Source of the DNA: Acidobacteriota bacterium
GTDB lineage: Bacteria > Acidobacteriota > Terriglobia > Terriglobales > Acidobacteriaceae
Length of the DNA stretch: 20,543 nucleotides
Direction: 5' to 3'
Assembly (NCBI GenBank): GCA_021802085.1
Contig: JAKAAZ010000038.1
Location: 1 to 20,543 of the forward strand
The notes beneath the pieces are model-generated. The model was not told the DNA's origin, ran no database searches, and saw only the letters and a program-made list of their open reading frames with translations. Position numbers and translations under genes: made by a program. Positions 8,781-16,275 of this stretch are shown piece by piece (the stretch's first letter is position 1; every line of letters begins with the position of its first letter).

Positions 8781-8808
8781 AATACAATCGACAGTATCAG
8801 TGTCTCAA
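8781..8808 (-). promoter_or_regulatory. Candidate sigma70-type promoter for ppk
   Basis: On the minus strand TTGAGA (8803-8808) is separated by 16 nt from TGTATT (8781-8786), matching the -35 at five of six and the -10 at four of six positions. Transcription would start near 8774, about 35 nt before the ppk ATG. Only sequence similarity supports it. Confidence 0.3.
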
Positions 8809-8875
8809 ATCCACGCAACTGAGAGTAGCAGCGAGCTGTGGAGAGCGTGTAAAAACTCTTTGCGCAACCGCAATC

Positions 8876-8898
8876 CGGTATCCTATTGCAGGATACCG
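8876..8898. promoter_or_regulatory. Palindromic operator candidate upstream of efflux genes
   Basis: Perfect inverted repeat with 9-bp arms (CGGTATCCT and AGGATACCG) around a 5-bp spacer (ATTGC), in the 331-bp gap between the divergent ppk and TolC-like genes. The size and symmetry resemble an operator for a dimeric repressor of the TetR or MarR type, which often control efflux genes; it could also form a hairpin in RNA. A weak -35/-10 pair (TTGCGC at 8860, TATTGC at 8884) overlaps it. No regulator gene is present in the window. The rest of the gap (8739-9069) shows no convincing coding signal. Confidence 0.5.
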
Positions 8899-9069
8899 AG
8901 TTCGACAATGGAGATGGTCGAGGAGCACAGGCACAACCGAAGCAGGATACGCTGCAAAAATGACATCCTTGACGGCAACTTTTTGCACTCTTGGGCTGAT
9001 TTGATCATCTATTCTCTAGCACCTACAGCCAGCGATGCCGCTGCGTTCGCAACAAACTCTGTGAAAGCA

Positions 9070-10482
9070 ATGCAAATGTTTTCTCGTACACCTCGTCGTC
9101 GCTCCCTGCAATTTCTGGCTATCCTGACGATCGCGGCGGGGGTTGGGCAGCATTGGGCGCAGGCGCAGGCACCGTCGGCCAATTCCTATCAAGGCAGCGT
9201 GGTGCAGCAAAAGGCCACGCCAGGGGAGTTGCCGCTCTCGCTGGACGACGCCATTCAGATGGGATTGAAGAACAACCTGGGCGCGATTCTGGAAAACACT
9301 GGCGTCAAGACAGCAGGCGGACAGAAATTGCAGCAGTTGCAGGCTTTGCTGCCAACGATCACTGGCACAGCGCAAGACACGGTGTCGCAAGTGAACCTGC
9401 AGGCGGAGGGACTTCGGATCCCAGGATTTCCCGCCGTGATTGGACCCTTTGGGTATACAGACTTTCGCGCCACTCTCAATCAAGCGGTGGTGAATGTCTC
9501 CTCGCTGCAAAATTATCTGTCGGCCAAACATAACTTTGCCGCCAGCAAGCTTTCCGCCAAGGATTCCGAGGACATGGTTGTTCTGGCGGTCGGCAACGCG
9601 TATCTGTTGTGCCTTGCGGATGCCGCCAGGATCGCGTCAGTCCAGGCCCAGGTGCAGACTTCCCAGGTTTCGCTGAATCAGGCCATTGACAGTCACCGCA
9701 ACGGCGTATCGCCGCGGATCGACGAACTGCGAGCGCGGGTGGATTATCAGACACAGGAGCAATCCCTCATCGCCGCGACCGATCAGTATCAGAAAGATGA
9801 AATTGCCCTGGCCCGGGCGGTCGGACTGCCGCTCGATCAAAAATTCAAGTTGACGGACCAAACGCCCTACTCCCAGTTCGATGCTCCGACTTTGCAGGCG
9901 GCGATGGCGGAAGCGTTGAAGAACCGCAGCGATCTTCTGGCTGCGCAGGAACAGGTGCAGGCAGCGGAAAAATCACTATCCGCGGCCCATGCCGAGCGGT
10001 ATCCGGAGCTGACCGCAGAAGTCGACTACGGCGAAATCGGAGTGAATCCTGACAACTCGTATGCCACGCTGAATGCAACCGGCAAGGCTAGCGGACCCAT
10101 CTTTGAAGAGGGAAAATTGCGGGGCGATGCTCGCATTGCCGATGCGCAACTCGAACAGGCGCGCGCACAACTGAACAACCTGGAAGGTCAGATCCGCGCC
10201 GACGTGAAGGATGCGATTCTGGATATTGAGGCGTCGGAAAAACTGGTCAGCGTGGCGCGAAGCAATGTCGACCTGGCAAGCGAGACTTTGAAAGAAGCGC
10301 AGGACCGCTTTCATGCGGGTGTTTCGGACAATCTGGCGGTGTCACAAGCGCAGTCTTCAGTCGCACAGGCCAACGATCAATACGTCAGCAGTCTGTATCA
10401 ATTGAATGTGGCGAAGCTCTCATTGGCGCGCGCAGTTGGCTTGGCGAGGTCCCAGTACAAGACATATCTCGGAGGGCAATAA
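9070..10482 (+). CDS. TolC-like outer-membrane efflux protein
   Basis: Outer-membrane channel of the OEP/TolC family, giving an exit duct for a tripartite exporter. A signal peptide is evident: basic SRTPRRR, hydrophobic FLAILTIAAGV, and a cleavage-like AQAQA near residue 34. The mature part has the two OEP repeats. LPLSLDDAIQMGLKNNLG opens the first; ELTAEVDYGEIGVNPDNSY lies in the second; the helical stretches are rich in Ala, Gln and Glu, and the end (LNVAKLSLARAVG) is typical. Length is 470 aa. The frame is open back to 8800, but those 90 codons cross the palindromic control region and do not look coding. ATG 9070 or 9076 (the latter 8 nt after GAAAG) fits the signal peptide. The next gene starts 3 nt after its stop. 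Confidence 0.9.
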   Translation: MQMFSRTPRRRSLQFLAILTIAAGVGQHWAQAQAPSANSYQGSVVQQKATPGELPLSLDDAIQMGLKNNLGAILENTGVKTAGGQKLQQLQALLPTITGTAQDTVSQVNLQAEGLRIPGFPAVIGPFGYTDFRATLNQAVVNVSSLQNYLSAKHNFAASKLSAKDSEDMVVLAVGNAYLLCLADAARIASVQAQVQTSQVSLNQAIDSHRNGVSPRIDELRARVDYQTQEQSLIAATDQYQKDEIALARAVGLPLDQKFKLTDQTPYSQFDAPTLQAAMAEALKNRSDLLAAQEQVQAAEKSLSAAHAERYPELTAEVDYGEIGVNPDNSYATLNATGKASGPIFEEGKLRGDARIADAQLEQARAQLNNLEGQIRADVKDAILDIEASEKLVSVARSNVDLASETLKEAQDRFHAGVSDNLAVSQAQSSVAQANDQYVSSLYQLNVAKLSLARAVGLARSQYKTYLGGQ

Positions 10483-10484
10483 TC

Positions 10485-11822
10485 GTGGTGGAATCGAGAC
10501 CCGAAGAAACCAGGCAAACCGGCTCGGCCAATGTTCGAGCGGAAGACAATCAACGGAGTCAGGACGGTTCCCAACTCCGGTCCGGCCAGTCCTCGGATAC
10601 CGGTGGGCAAAAAAATGCATCGCCGGATGAGACGGAGCTGTATCATGCGGAGCCGCCCACGCGCAAACGGTTCTTCATTATCGGAGCCATTGTTCTGGTT
10701 GTAATTGGCGTGGCGCTCTATTGGTGGCACTCCACCTATTACGAGAGCACCGATGATGCCCAGGTCGATGGCAATCTGGTGCAGATCAGCGCTCGCGTAA
10801 AAGGCTACATTTCCCAAGTCAACGTGGAGGACAATTCGCAGGTAGAAAAAGGACAGGTGCTGGTGGAGATCGACCCCCGCGATGCCCAGGCTGCGCTCGA
10901 CCAGGGAGAGGCGGCGTTGGCGACGGCGAAAGCGAATTATGAAGCAGCCCTGGTGAGCGTGCCGATTACGACGACCTCCACGGGAGCAACTTTGAGTTCC
11001 GCCGAAGCGGATGTCCGGGCTGCATTGGCGACGATTGCGCAGTCGGAAAAACAATTGGATGCGGCGCAGGCGCAGGTCCTGTCCGCGGAAGCGGACAACA
11101 CCAAAGCCCAACTGGACCTTGAGCGTTACACGCCGCTGGTGCAGCGGGATGTTGTTTCACGGCAGCAATACGATGCTGTAGTGGCTACCGCGGCCAGCAA
11201 GAAGGCGCAGTTAGCCGCGGCGCAGGCGGATCTGCAGGGCGCGCGCGCGCAAGTTCAGGTTGCGAACGATCGGCTGGCGTCCGCGCGGGCCAGCTACAAT
11301 TCCGCTGGAACCGGTCCGAAGCAGGTGGCGGCGCAGCAGGCGAAGGCCGATGCGGCGGCAGCGCAGGTGCAGGAGGCGGAAGCGGCACTGGAAAGCGATC
11401 GCCTGAACCTGAGCTACACGAAGATTGTTGCTCCCGATTCCGGCATCGTGAACCAGAAGACGGCGCAGGTGGGTCAGAATGTGAGCGCCGGCCAAACGCT
11501 GATGACGCTGATCCCGCTCACCAATATATGGGTTACCGCAAACTTCAAGGAAACCCAGCTGGACCACATGCGAATTGGACAGGTGGCGACATTTACCGTC
11601 GATGCGTACGGCGGTCGCAAGTACGACGCGAAAGTCACGCAGATTGGCGGAGCGACAGGCTCCATGTTGAGCCTGTTTCCTCCGGAAAACGCAACCGGAA
11701 ATTACGTCAAAGTGGTGCAGCGCATTCCGGTACGCCTGGATCTTTCCAATCCCAACGAGGACAGCGACCGTCTGCTTCGTCCCGGCATGTCGGTGGAGCC
11801 CGTCATCCGGGTGAAGAACTAA
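10485..11822 (+). CDS. EmrA/HlyD-family membrane fusion protein
   Basis: Periplasmic adaptor linking an inner-membrane pump to a TolC-type channel. A hydrophilic, Gln/Ser-rich cytoplasmic tail of about 60 residues precedes one membrane helix (FFIIGAIVLVVIGVALYWW, 63-81). Then come DDAQVDGNLVQISARVKGYI (90-109), the first half of the lipoyl-like domain, a long Ala/Gln/Asp-rich coiled coil (about 130-300), the second lipoyl half (YTKIVAPDSGIVNQK), and a beta-barrel with LTNIWVTANFKETQLDHMRI, all typical of EmrA. The protein has 445 aa. The start is GTG, 3 nt after the upstream stop, with a good GGAGG 9 nt before it. No EmrB-type transporter gene follows; the operon appears to end here. The 60-residue cytoplasmic tail is longer than usual. 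Confidence 0.92.
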   Translation: MVESRPEETRQTGSANVRAEDNQRSQDGSQLRSGQSSDTGGQKNASPDETELYHAEPPTRKRFFIIGAIVLVVIGVALYWWHSTYYESTDDAQVDGNLVQISARVKGYISQVNVEDNSQVEKGQVLVEIDPRDAQAALDQGEAALATAKANYEAALVSVPITTTSTGATLSSAEADVRAALATIAQSEKQLDAAQAQVLSAEADNTKAQLDLERYTPLVQRDVVSRQQYDAVVATAASKKAQLAAAQADLQGARAQVQVANDRLASARASYNSAGTGPKQVAAQQAKADAAAAQVQEAEAALESDRLNLSYTKIVAPDSGIVNQKTAQVGQNVSAGQTLMTLIPLTNIWVTANFKETQLDHMRIGQVATFTVDAYGGRKYDAKVTQIGGATGSMLSLFPPENATGNYVKVVQRIPVRLDLSNPNEDSDRLLRPGMSVEPVIRVKN

Positions 11823-11826
11823 GCCT

Positions 11827-11854
11827 TCGCTTTCGCGTGAATTCGCGATAGCGA
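11827..11854 (+). terminator. 3' hairpin of the efflux operon
   Basis: Four nt after the stop codon, 11-nt arms (TCGCTTTCGCG and CGCGATAGCGA, one T-T mismatch) enclose a TGAATT loop. No U-tract follows, so it is not a classical intrinsic terminator; it could protect the mRNA 3' end or act with Rho. Confidence 0.4.
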
Positions 11855-11878
11855 GGTCGTCGTCGCGGCTACCCCCGT

Positions 11879-11954
11879 GAAGAATCCAGAAAATATGCGC
11901 CTCGTACACGCAGCCATTACCCTCTGGATTCTTCGCTGTGCTCAGAATGACTCA
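11879..11954 (+). repeat. Dispersed hairpin repeat, copy 2
   Basis: Second copy of the element found at 6217-6322, here in the opposite orientation. The arms GAAGAATCCAGA (11879-11890) and TCTGGATTCTTC (11923-11934) pair, and the tail CTCAGAATGACTCA matches copy 1. Over 76 nt the two copies align without gaps, and differences are concentrated in the loop. It lies between the convergent efflux operon and tadA. The remaining gap to tadA holds a T-run (8 Ts from 11959) and nothing else I can recognise. Confidence 0.85.
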
Positions 11955-12066
11955 TCTCTTTTTTTTGAATACAGAATCTGCAAATTCGCATTGAAGAGTA
12001 CAGATGCATGCCGGCTCCGCCGCAACGGGAGAACTGCGCCAGCTATAAAGTTTCATGGCAGTGCTG

Positions 12067-12537
12067 TTATCTGCGTGCCTGGAAAAAGCGACGGAGGAGG
12101 TCTCCGCATTCTTCCGCCAGCACGCCGCCGGTCAGCTCGATTCGATGATTGAGTTGTGGATGATTCAACACCGTGAGGACGCTGCCCACAGCTCCCGCCT
12201 TTGGATCGAACGCGCCGAACACCAGCCGTCCGATGCGGGCGTGAATCATGGCTCCCGCGCACATGGCGCAAGGTTCCAGCGTGACGTAGAGCGTGCATCC
12301 CTCCAGGCGGTAATTTCCAAGCGCTTTTCCGGCGGCGCGCAGCGCGACGATTTCGGCATGCGCGGTGGGATCATGTTCGCGGATCACGCGGTTTTGGCCG
12401 CGGGCGACGATCGTGCCGCCTGGTTCCAGAATCAACGCGCCGATCGGCACCTCGCCGGAAGCCTGCGCATCTTCCGCCTGCTTCAATGCCTCACGCATCC
12501 ATAGCTCGTCGGAGGAGGATAGCGTCTGGACCGGCAT
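12067..12537 (-). CDS. tadA: tRNA-specific adenosine deaminase TadA
   Basis: Converts adenosine 34 of tRNA-Arg(ACG) to inosine, letting one tRNA read CGU, CGC and CGA. The zinc-dependent cytidine/deoxycytidylate-deaminase fold is complete: TAHAE (58-62) gives zinc ligand His60 and proton-shuttle Glu62, and EPCAMCAGAMIHARI (88-102) gives Cys90 and Cys93. VPIGALI and GAFDPKAGA are further TadA hallmarks. Length of 156 aa is normal. It starts 10 nt after the stop codon of the large LOV signalling gene on the same strand, without a clear ribosome-binding site, so translation may be coupled. No functional link between the two is evident. Confidence 0.94.
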   Translation of the reverse strand: MPVQTLSSSDELWMREALKQAEDAQASGEVPIGALILEPGGTIVARGQNRVIREHDPTAHAEIVALRAAGKALGNYRLEGCTLYVTLEPCAMCAGAMIHARIGRLVFGAFDPKAGAVGSVLTVLNHPQLNHRIELTGGVLAEECGDLLRRFFQARR

Positions 12538-12547
12538 AGATCACAGT

Positions 12548-15500
12548 CTAAGCAATGTTCGATGGATAGGGAAAGGAGTTCTCCTGGCTGCAGGGAGCAG
12601 CTTCGAGCACAGCGCAAAACATCTCTTCCTCGTAGGCCGCCCGAGCGGCCTGGAAGGGCACTGGGTCGATGGTCTCTCGAGATTGGGCGAGGAGAGAAGA
12701 CATGGTGCCGCGCCAGACACGATGGGCTGCAAACAGCTTGGATGCCTCAGCCTGGTTTTCTCCCATTCTCAATGCAAACTCGTCTTCAAAATCTGGATGA
12801 TCCGACACGAGATGCTTGAGGAAGGAAGGGTGCTGCGCCAATATCCTTGCCGCCGCGTCGAGATCGCGTAGCTGGAGGGCCACAGCTCCCAGCAGAGAAG
12901 TGGGCCCAGTCCAGGCGACAGGCTGATAGCCGCGGAGCCATGCTTCCAGTTCCTCTACTTCCATCGGCATCGCTATTGCATAGCCCTGGGCGTGTTGCAC
13001 TCCCAAGGCGGCAAGCGCGTCGCGGCATGCATTGCTTTCGATTCCTTCGGCAATCAGTCCCAATCCCAGCGCCTGGGCAAGATTCACCAGGTTCATCAGG
13101 AGTCGGAGCTCCTTCGGACGCTGTTCCAATCCAGTCGAAAAGCAGCGGTCCAGTTTGATGGTGTCGATGGGAAGCTCCTTCACTCGCAACAGGGAGGAGT
13201 AGGCGCTGCCCACATCATCCAGAGCAACCCGCACGCCACAGGTTTTCAGGGTGAGGAGCGCTTCCTGGGCACCGGCCATCGTGAGCGTACCGGGGCGCTC
13301 CAGCAGCTCCAGGACAATGCGGTTCGCGCTCACACCGCTGGCTTCAATCTGCTGGCGCAATTCCAGCATGGCTTTTGGGTCGGCCAAAGTTACAGGTTCA
13401 AAGTTGATCCCCATGGTCAGATGAAAACCGGCTTTGTCGAGGCGGTGGATGTCCTGAACGCCCTGAGCGAGCACCTGAAACGTCAGTGCAGTCAGTTCAG
13501 CCGGGCCGAAATGCGGCAGAAACTCGGCGGGCCAGAGAAGCCCGTTGCCGTCCACGAGTCTCGCCAGGGCTTCTACTTTCGTAACACTCCCCGTTTGCAA
13601 ATTGACAATGGGCTGGTAATGGACGCGAAGGCTTCCTTTCCGGAACAGCGCGAGAATTTTTTTCTGGTAAAGGCGTTTTTGCTCGTCGACCTCTGCCTGA
13701 AAGATCATCCAGCGCGGCCCCGCCTCGTCCGCGACTTCCTTTAACGCATCCAGGGCACGGTCCGCGTGACGGAGCAGATGCTCCGGCGTGGAATCGTCCT
13801 GGGGGAACACGGTCACACCCATGCTGGTACGCAGGGTTGCGGCGCGTCCATTCGCGAGACGAATCGGCTGTTCCACCGATGCCTGGATGCGAGACAGCAT
13901 GACCGCCAGATCGTCCTGATGATCGAATCCTTCCAGGACGAGTACGAATTCGTCGCCACCCAGTCGTCCCACTGCGTCGGCCGGTCCGAGCTGCTCTTGC
14001 AGACGTTCGGCGACAGTACGCAGCAGAAGGTCGCAGGCCGGATGGCCGTGCAGATCGTTGAGTATCCTGAAGTCATTCAGGTCGAGCAGCGCGACGGCCA
14101 TCGATCGATTCTGTTGGCGCGATCGGACGATTCCTTCCTCGATCCGCTCCGTCAGTCCGCGACGATTCAGAATGTCCGTAAGCGGATCATGCCGGGCCAG
14201 CCACGACTGGGACTTCCGCTCCTCGTCGAGTATGTGACGGAGATCGAGGCTGTCCAACCCGTGCCCAACCAGCCGTCCGATCCGTTCAATCAACTCCACC
14301 AGTTCGGGATGGAAGATGTTCGCCTCGCGGGACACCAGGGTCAAGAGCGCCCAGATTTCGCCGTCGCGGTAGAGGGGAACCACGGCGGTTGCGTGCAGGT
14401 CGTGTCGGCGATAGAAGTCCTGGATTGGGGGATAGTCCGGGTCTGTCAGGCGGTCGTTCGTAAATTGAAGCTGGGACCGGCGCCATGCCCGCACCGACAA
14501 AATGCGCTCCTCGTCGCCTGTGTGGACATTCGGAAGACAGGCGGAGAATGGGTCCGCGTTGATCGTGTTGTAAACGGCCTGAATTTCCAGATCTCCGCTC
14601 GTATTGGGGCGACAAATCCATGTCAGCGCGAACAATCCGTTTTCTACCAGGAGTCGGCACAGCTCATCGAGCAACTGCCGCTCACTTTGTGCTCCGATGA
14701 CCGCCTCGGCCGCAGCCATCAACGCTCGATAGAGAGCATTGGAGTGAGCATTTTCATTCAGGGCACTTTTCAGACGGGTGATGTCCTGCTGGATGCCGAC
14801 GAAGTGGGTCGTGGCGCCCGCATCGTTCGTTACCGGCGCGATGCTGAGGGAGTTCCAGAACATGATCCCGTTCTTGCGGTAATTTCTCACCTCGACGGCG
14901 CACGGTTTTCCCGTCTTCAACGCTTTGCGGATCGCCGCCAGCTGTGGCTGGTTTCTATCCGCGCCCTGGAGGAATCGGCAGTTTCTGCCGATGGCCTCGT
15001 CGGCACTGTAGCCGGTGATGCGCTCAAAGGCCGGGTTGACGTAGCGAATCGGCCAGTCCCCCACGGCCTCGGCTATCAGGATGCTGTTGGCAGAGGCGTC
15101 CATGGCGGCCTTGTAGAGCATCAGCGTCTGCTGGCTTTTCTGCATCGTTTCCAGCAGGCGCAGACGTTCCAGCGCAAACCCGAGCAGGCTGTGCAACTGA
15201 TGGACAAATTGCTGGATTTGCTCCTCGGCAAAGAAATTCGCGCGCTTGCTATAGAGGATCAGGATGTCGCGGTTGCCCGCGCTTCCAGAGACGGGAATTG
15301 CGCACGAGGAACGCCAGCCGAACCGGAGTCCGCGCTCGCGCCAAAACGCGCCCGGCGAAGGATTTCCACGATCCGTCCAGTCGAGGGTGAATTGGGGAAC
15401 GCCTGTTCGCCAGGCGAGGGCGAGGGCACTGTCGGGATTGTCGTTGATCCGGATGGTCCCCCCGGCAAGAAATTCCCGCACGCCTTCGCCGGCCACAAAG

Positions 15501-15715
15501 TGATACGCCACCGCTTCCTGTTCATCTGGCGCGCCCAGCCACACTCCGTCCACTTCCACAATCTGTAAAAGGAAATCGGCCAAGAGTGGATAAAGCGCGG
15601 CGATGGAAGGGACTGTCAGAAGCAGGCGATCCAGCCGTGTCGGCAGTTCGCCGGACCGAGCGGAGTGCGTGTCGGGGAAACTGAAATCCTGAAAAGTATT
15701 GATGAGATCCGCCAT
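12548..15715 (-). CDS. LOV blue-light sensor with GGDEF and EAL domains
   Basis: Predicted flavin photoreceptor that makes and/or breaks c-di-GMP. Residues are counted from the ATG at 15715 (1055 aa). Order: GAF-like domain (~25-190); LOV-type PAS (~203-315) with photoactive Cys246 in GRNCRFLQG plus NYRKNGIMFWNSL and GIQQDIT, which hold FMN; a second GAF (~330-490); GGDEF (~500-665) with DPLTDILNRRG, metal-binding DLNDF and an intact GGDEF at 586-590; EAL (~685-925) with VEALARL (Glu715), Asn in INFEP, ELLE, DDVGSAYSS, IKLD, AEGIES and AQGYAIAMP; then about 120 residues I cannot assign. The RxxD inhibitory site is absent (GPAD). Both catalytic sites look intact. The frame is open to 15787, but that stretch contains a hairpin (CTGGAC/GTCCAG) and looks like leader. 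Neither start has a good ribosome-binding site. It probably shares a transcript with tadA. Confidence 0.92.
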   Translation of the reverse strand: MADLINTFQDFSFPDTHSARSGELPTRLDRLLLTVPSIAALYPLLADFLLQIVEVDGVWLGAPDEQEAVAYHFVAGEGVREFLAGGTIRINDNPDSALALAWRTGVPQFTLDWTDRGNPSPGAFWRERGLRFGWRSSCAIPVSGSAGNRDILILYSKRANFFAEEQIQQFVHQLHSLLGFALERLRLLETMQKSQQTLMLYKAAMDASANSILIAEAVGDWPIRYVNPAFERITGYSADEAIGRNCRFLQGADRNQPQLAAIRKALKTGKPCAVEVRNYRKNGIMFWNSLSIAPVTNDAGATTHFVGIQQDITRLKSALNENAHSNALYRALMAAAEAVIGAQSERQLLDELCRLLVENGLFALTWICRPNTSGDLEIQAVYNTINADPFSACLPNVHTGDEERILSVRAWRRSQLQFTNDRLTDPDYPPIQDFYRRHDLHATAVVPLYRDGEIWALLTLVSREANIFHPELVELIERIGRLVGHGLDSLDLRHILDEERKSQSWLARHDPLTDILNRRGLTERIEEGIVRSRQQNRSMAVALLDLNDFRILNDLHGHPACDLLLRTVAERLQEQLGPADAVGRLGGDEFVLVLEGFDHQDDLAVMLSRIQASVEQPIRLANGRAATLRTSMGVTVFPQDDSTPEHLLRHADRALDALKEVADEAGPRWMIFQAEVDEQKRLYQKKILALFRKGSLRVHYQPIVNLQTGSVTKVEALARLVDGNGLLWPAEFLPHFGPAELTALTFQVLAQGVQDIHRLDKAGFHLTMGINFEPVTLADPKAMLELRQQIEASGVSANRIVLELLERPGTLTMAGAQEALLTLKTCGVRVALDDVGSAYSSLLRVKELPIDTIKLDRCFSTGLEQRPKELRLLMNLVNLAQALGLGLIAEGIESNACRDALAALGVQHAQGYAIAMPMEVEELEAWLRGYQPVAWTGPTSLLGAVALQLRDLDAAARILAQHPSFLKHLVSDHPDFEDEFALRMGENQAEASKLFAAHRVWRGTMSSLLAQSRETIDPVPFQAARAAYEEEMFCAVLEAAPCSQENSFPYPSNIA

Positions 15716-16071
15716 GGGTACATCGACAATCGTGAACGTATTCGATTTTCGTGAAGTGAAGGCTGGACACAAGTCCAGCGCATACACATGTCGAACTGTT
15801 TCTTTCTATAGGAACAGAAAAGTGCCGGAATGTGTGAAGTTTATTGTGGAGGACGAGAATCCGAAGGGTGCTGTACCATCTTGGCTTTAGTCATGACCGT
15901 TACGGCATCGAAAATGGCACGGTTTCAGAAGACAATGCGAGCAGTATAGAGAAGACGAGGCTGCTATTTGTACTGTCTCAGGTGGGTCAGCTCAGGGAAC
16001 GATTTTGATTCTGTCCGGTTGCCTTTTGAGTTCATGAATTCGCACCAACTTGTAGCTCCATAGCCTTAGCC
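15716..16071. other. Noncoding stretch upstream of the LOV gene
   Basis: No convincing gene. It holds a small hairpin at 15762-15779 (7-bp arms, ACAA loop) in the probable LOV-gene leader. Short frames here overlap the LOV gene start on the other strand and have no ribosome-binding site. I found no clear promoter for the LOV gene. Confidence 0.5.
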
Positions 16072-16101
16072 TTGACGCCAGTCGCCGCGATGGGCCATAG
16101 T
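16072..16101 (+). promoter_or_regulatory. Sigma70-like promoter of the structured RNA
   Basis: TTGACG (16072-16077; five of six) and CATAGT (16096-16101; four of six) are separated by 18 nt. Transcription would begin near 16108. The unit is terminated by the strong hairpin at 16276-16320, which makes a promoter here likely. Confidence 0.5.
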
Positions 16102-16134
16102 ATCCCTACACGGGAAAGGAGGGCGATCCAGAGA

Positions 16135-16188
16135 ATGAAAAGCATTGAAGGAAGTTGTAGCACAACACGTGAGGTGACTGGGGCTTAG
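16135..16188 (+). CDS. Possible 17-residue leader peptide
   Basis: A short frame, MKSIEGSCSTTREVTGA, begins at ATG 16135 and stops at TAG 16186-16188, inside the paired part of the structured RNA. AGGAGG lies at 16117-16122, which is 12 nt before the ATG, farther than ideal. A short peptide followed by alternative stems and a terminator is the classical layout of an attenuator, yet the codons show no long run of one amino acid. It may be chance. Confidence 0.25.
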   Translation: MKSIEGSCSTTREVTGA

Positions 16189-16275
16189 GTGTCCATCGCC
16201 AGTCCTGACGGCAAGTACGATCCTCGTCGAGGCCCACCTGCGGGGATGCCTCCGGTCAATCCAACCACTCACCGG

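Noticed and set aside
7548..8822. 424-codon open frame antisense to ppk
   Set aside because: It lies almost wholly opposite the conserved PPK1 core, and its product is low in recognisable structure.
8800..9069. 90-codon upstream extension of the TolC-like gene
   Set aside because: It crosses the palindrome and the control region, has non-coding-like composition, and would place a signal peptide in mid-protein.
13766..15568. 600-codon open frame antisense to the LOV gene
   Set aside because: It is a mirror frame of a GC-rich gene whose domains are unmistakable; its translation has no domain-like order and its start has no ribosome-binding site.
15699..15890. 63-codon plus-strand frame at the LOV gene start
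   Set aside because: It overlaps the start of the LOV gene on the opposite strand and shows no ribosome-binding site or domain.
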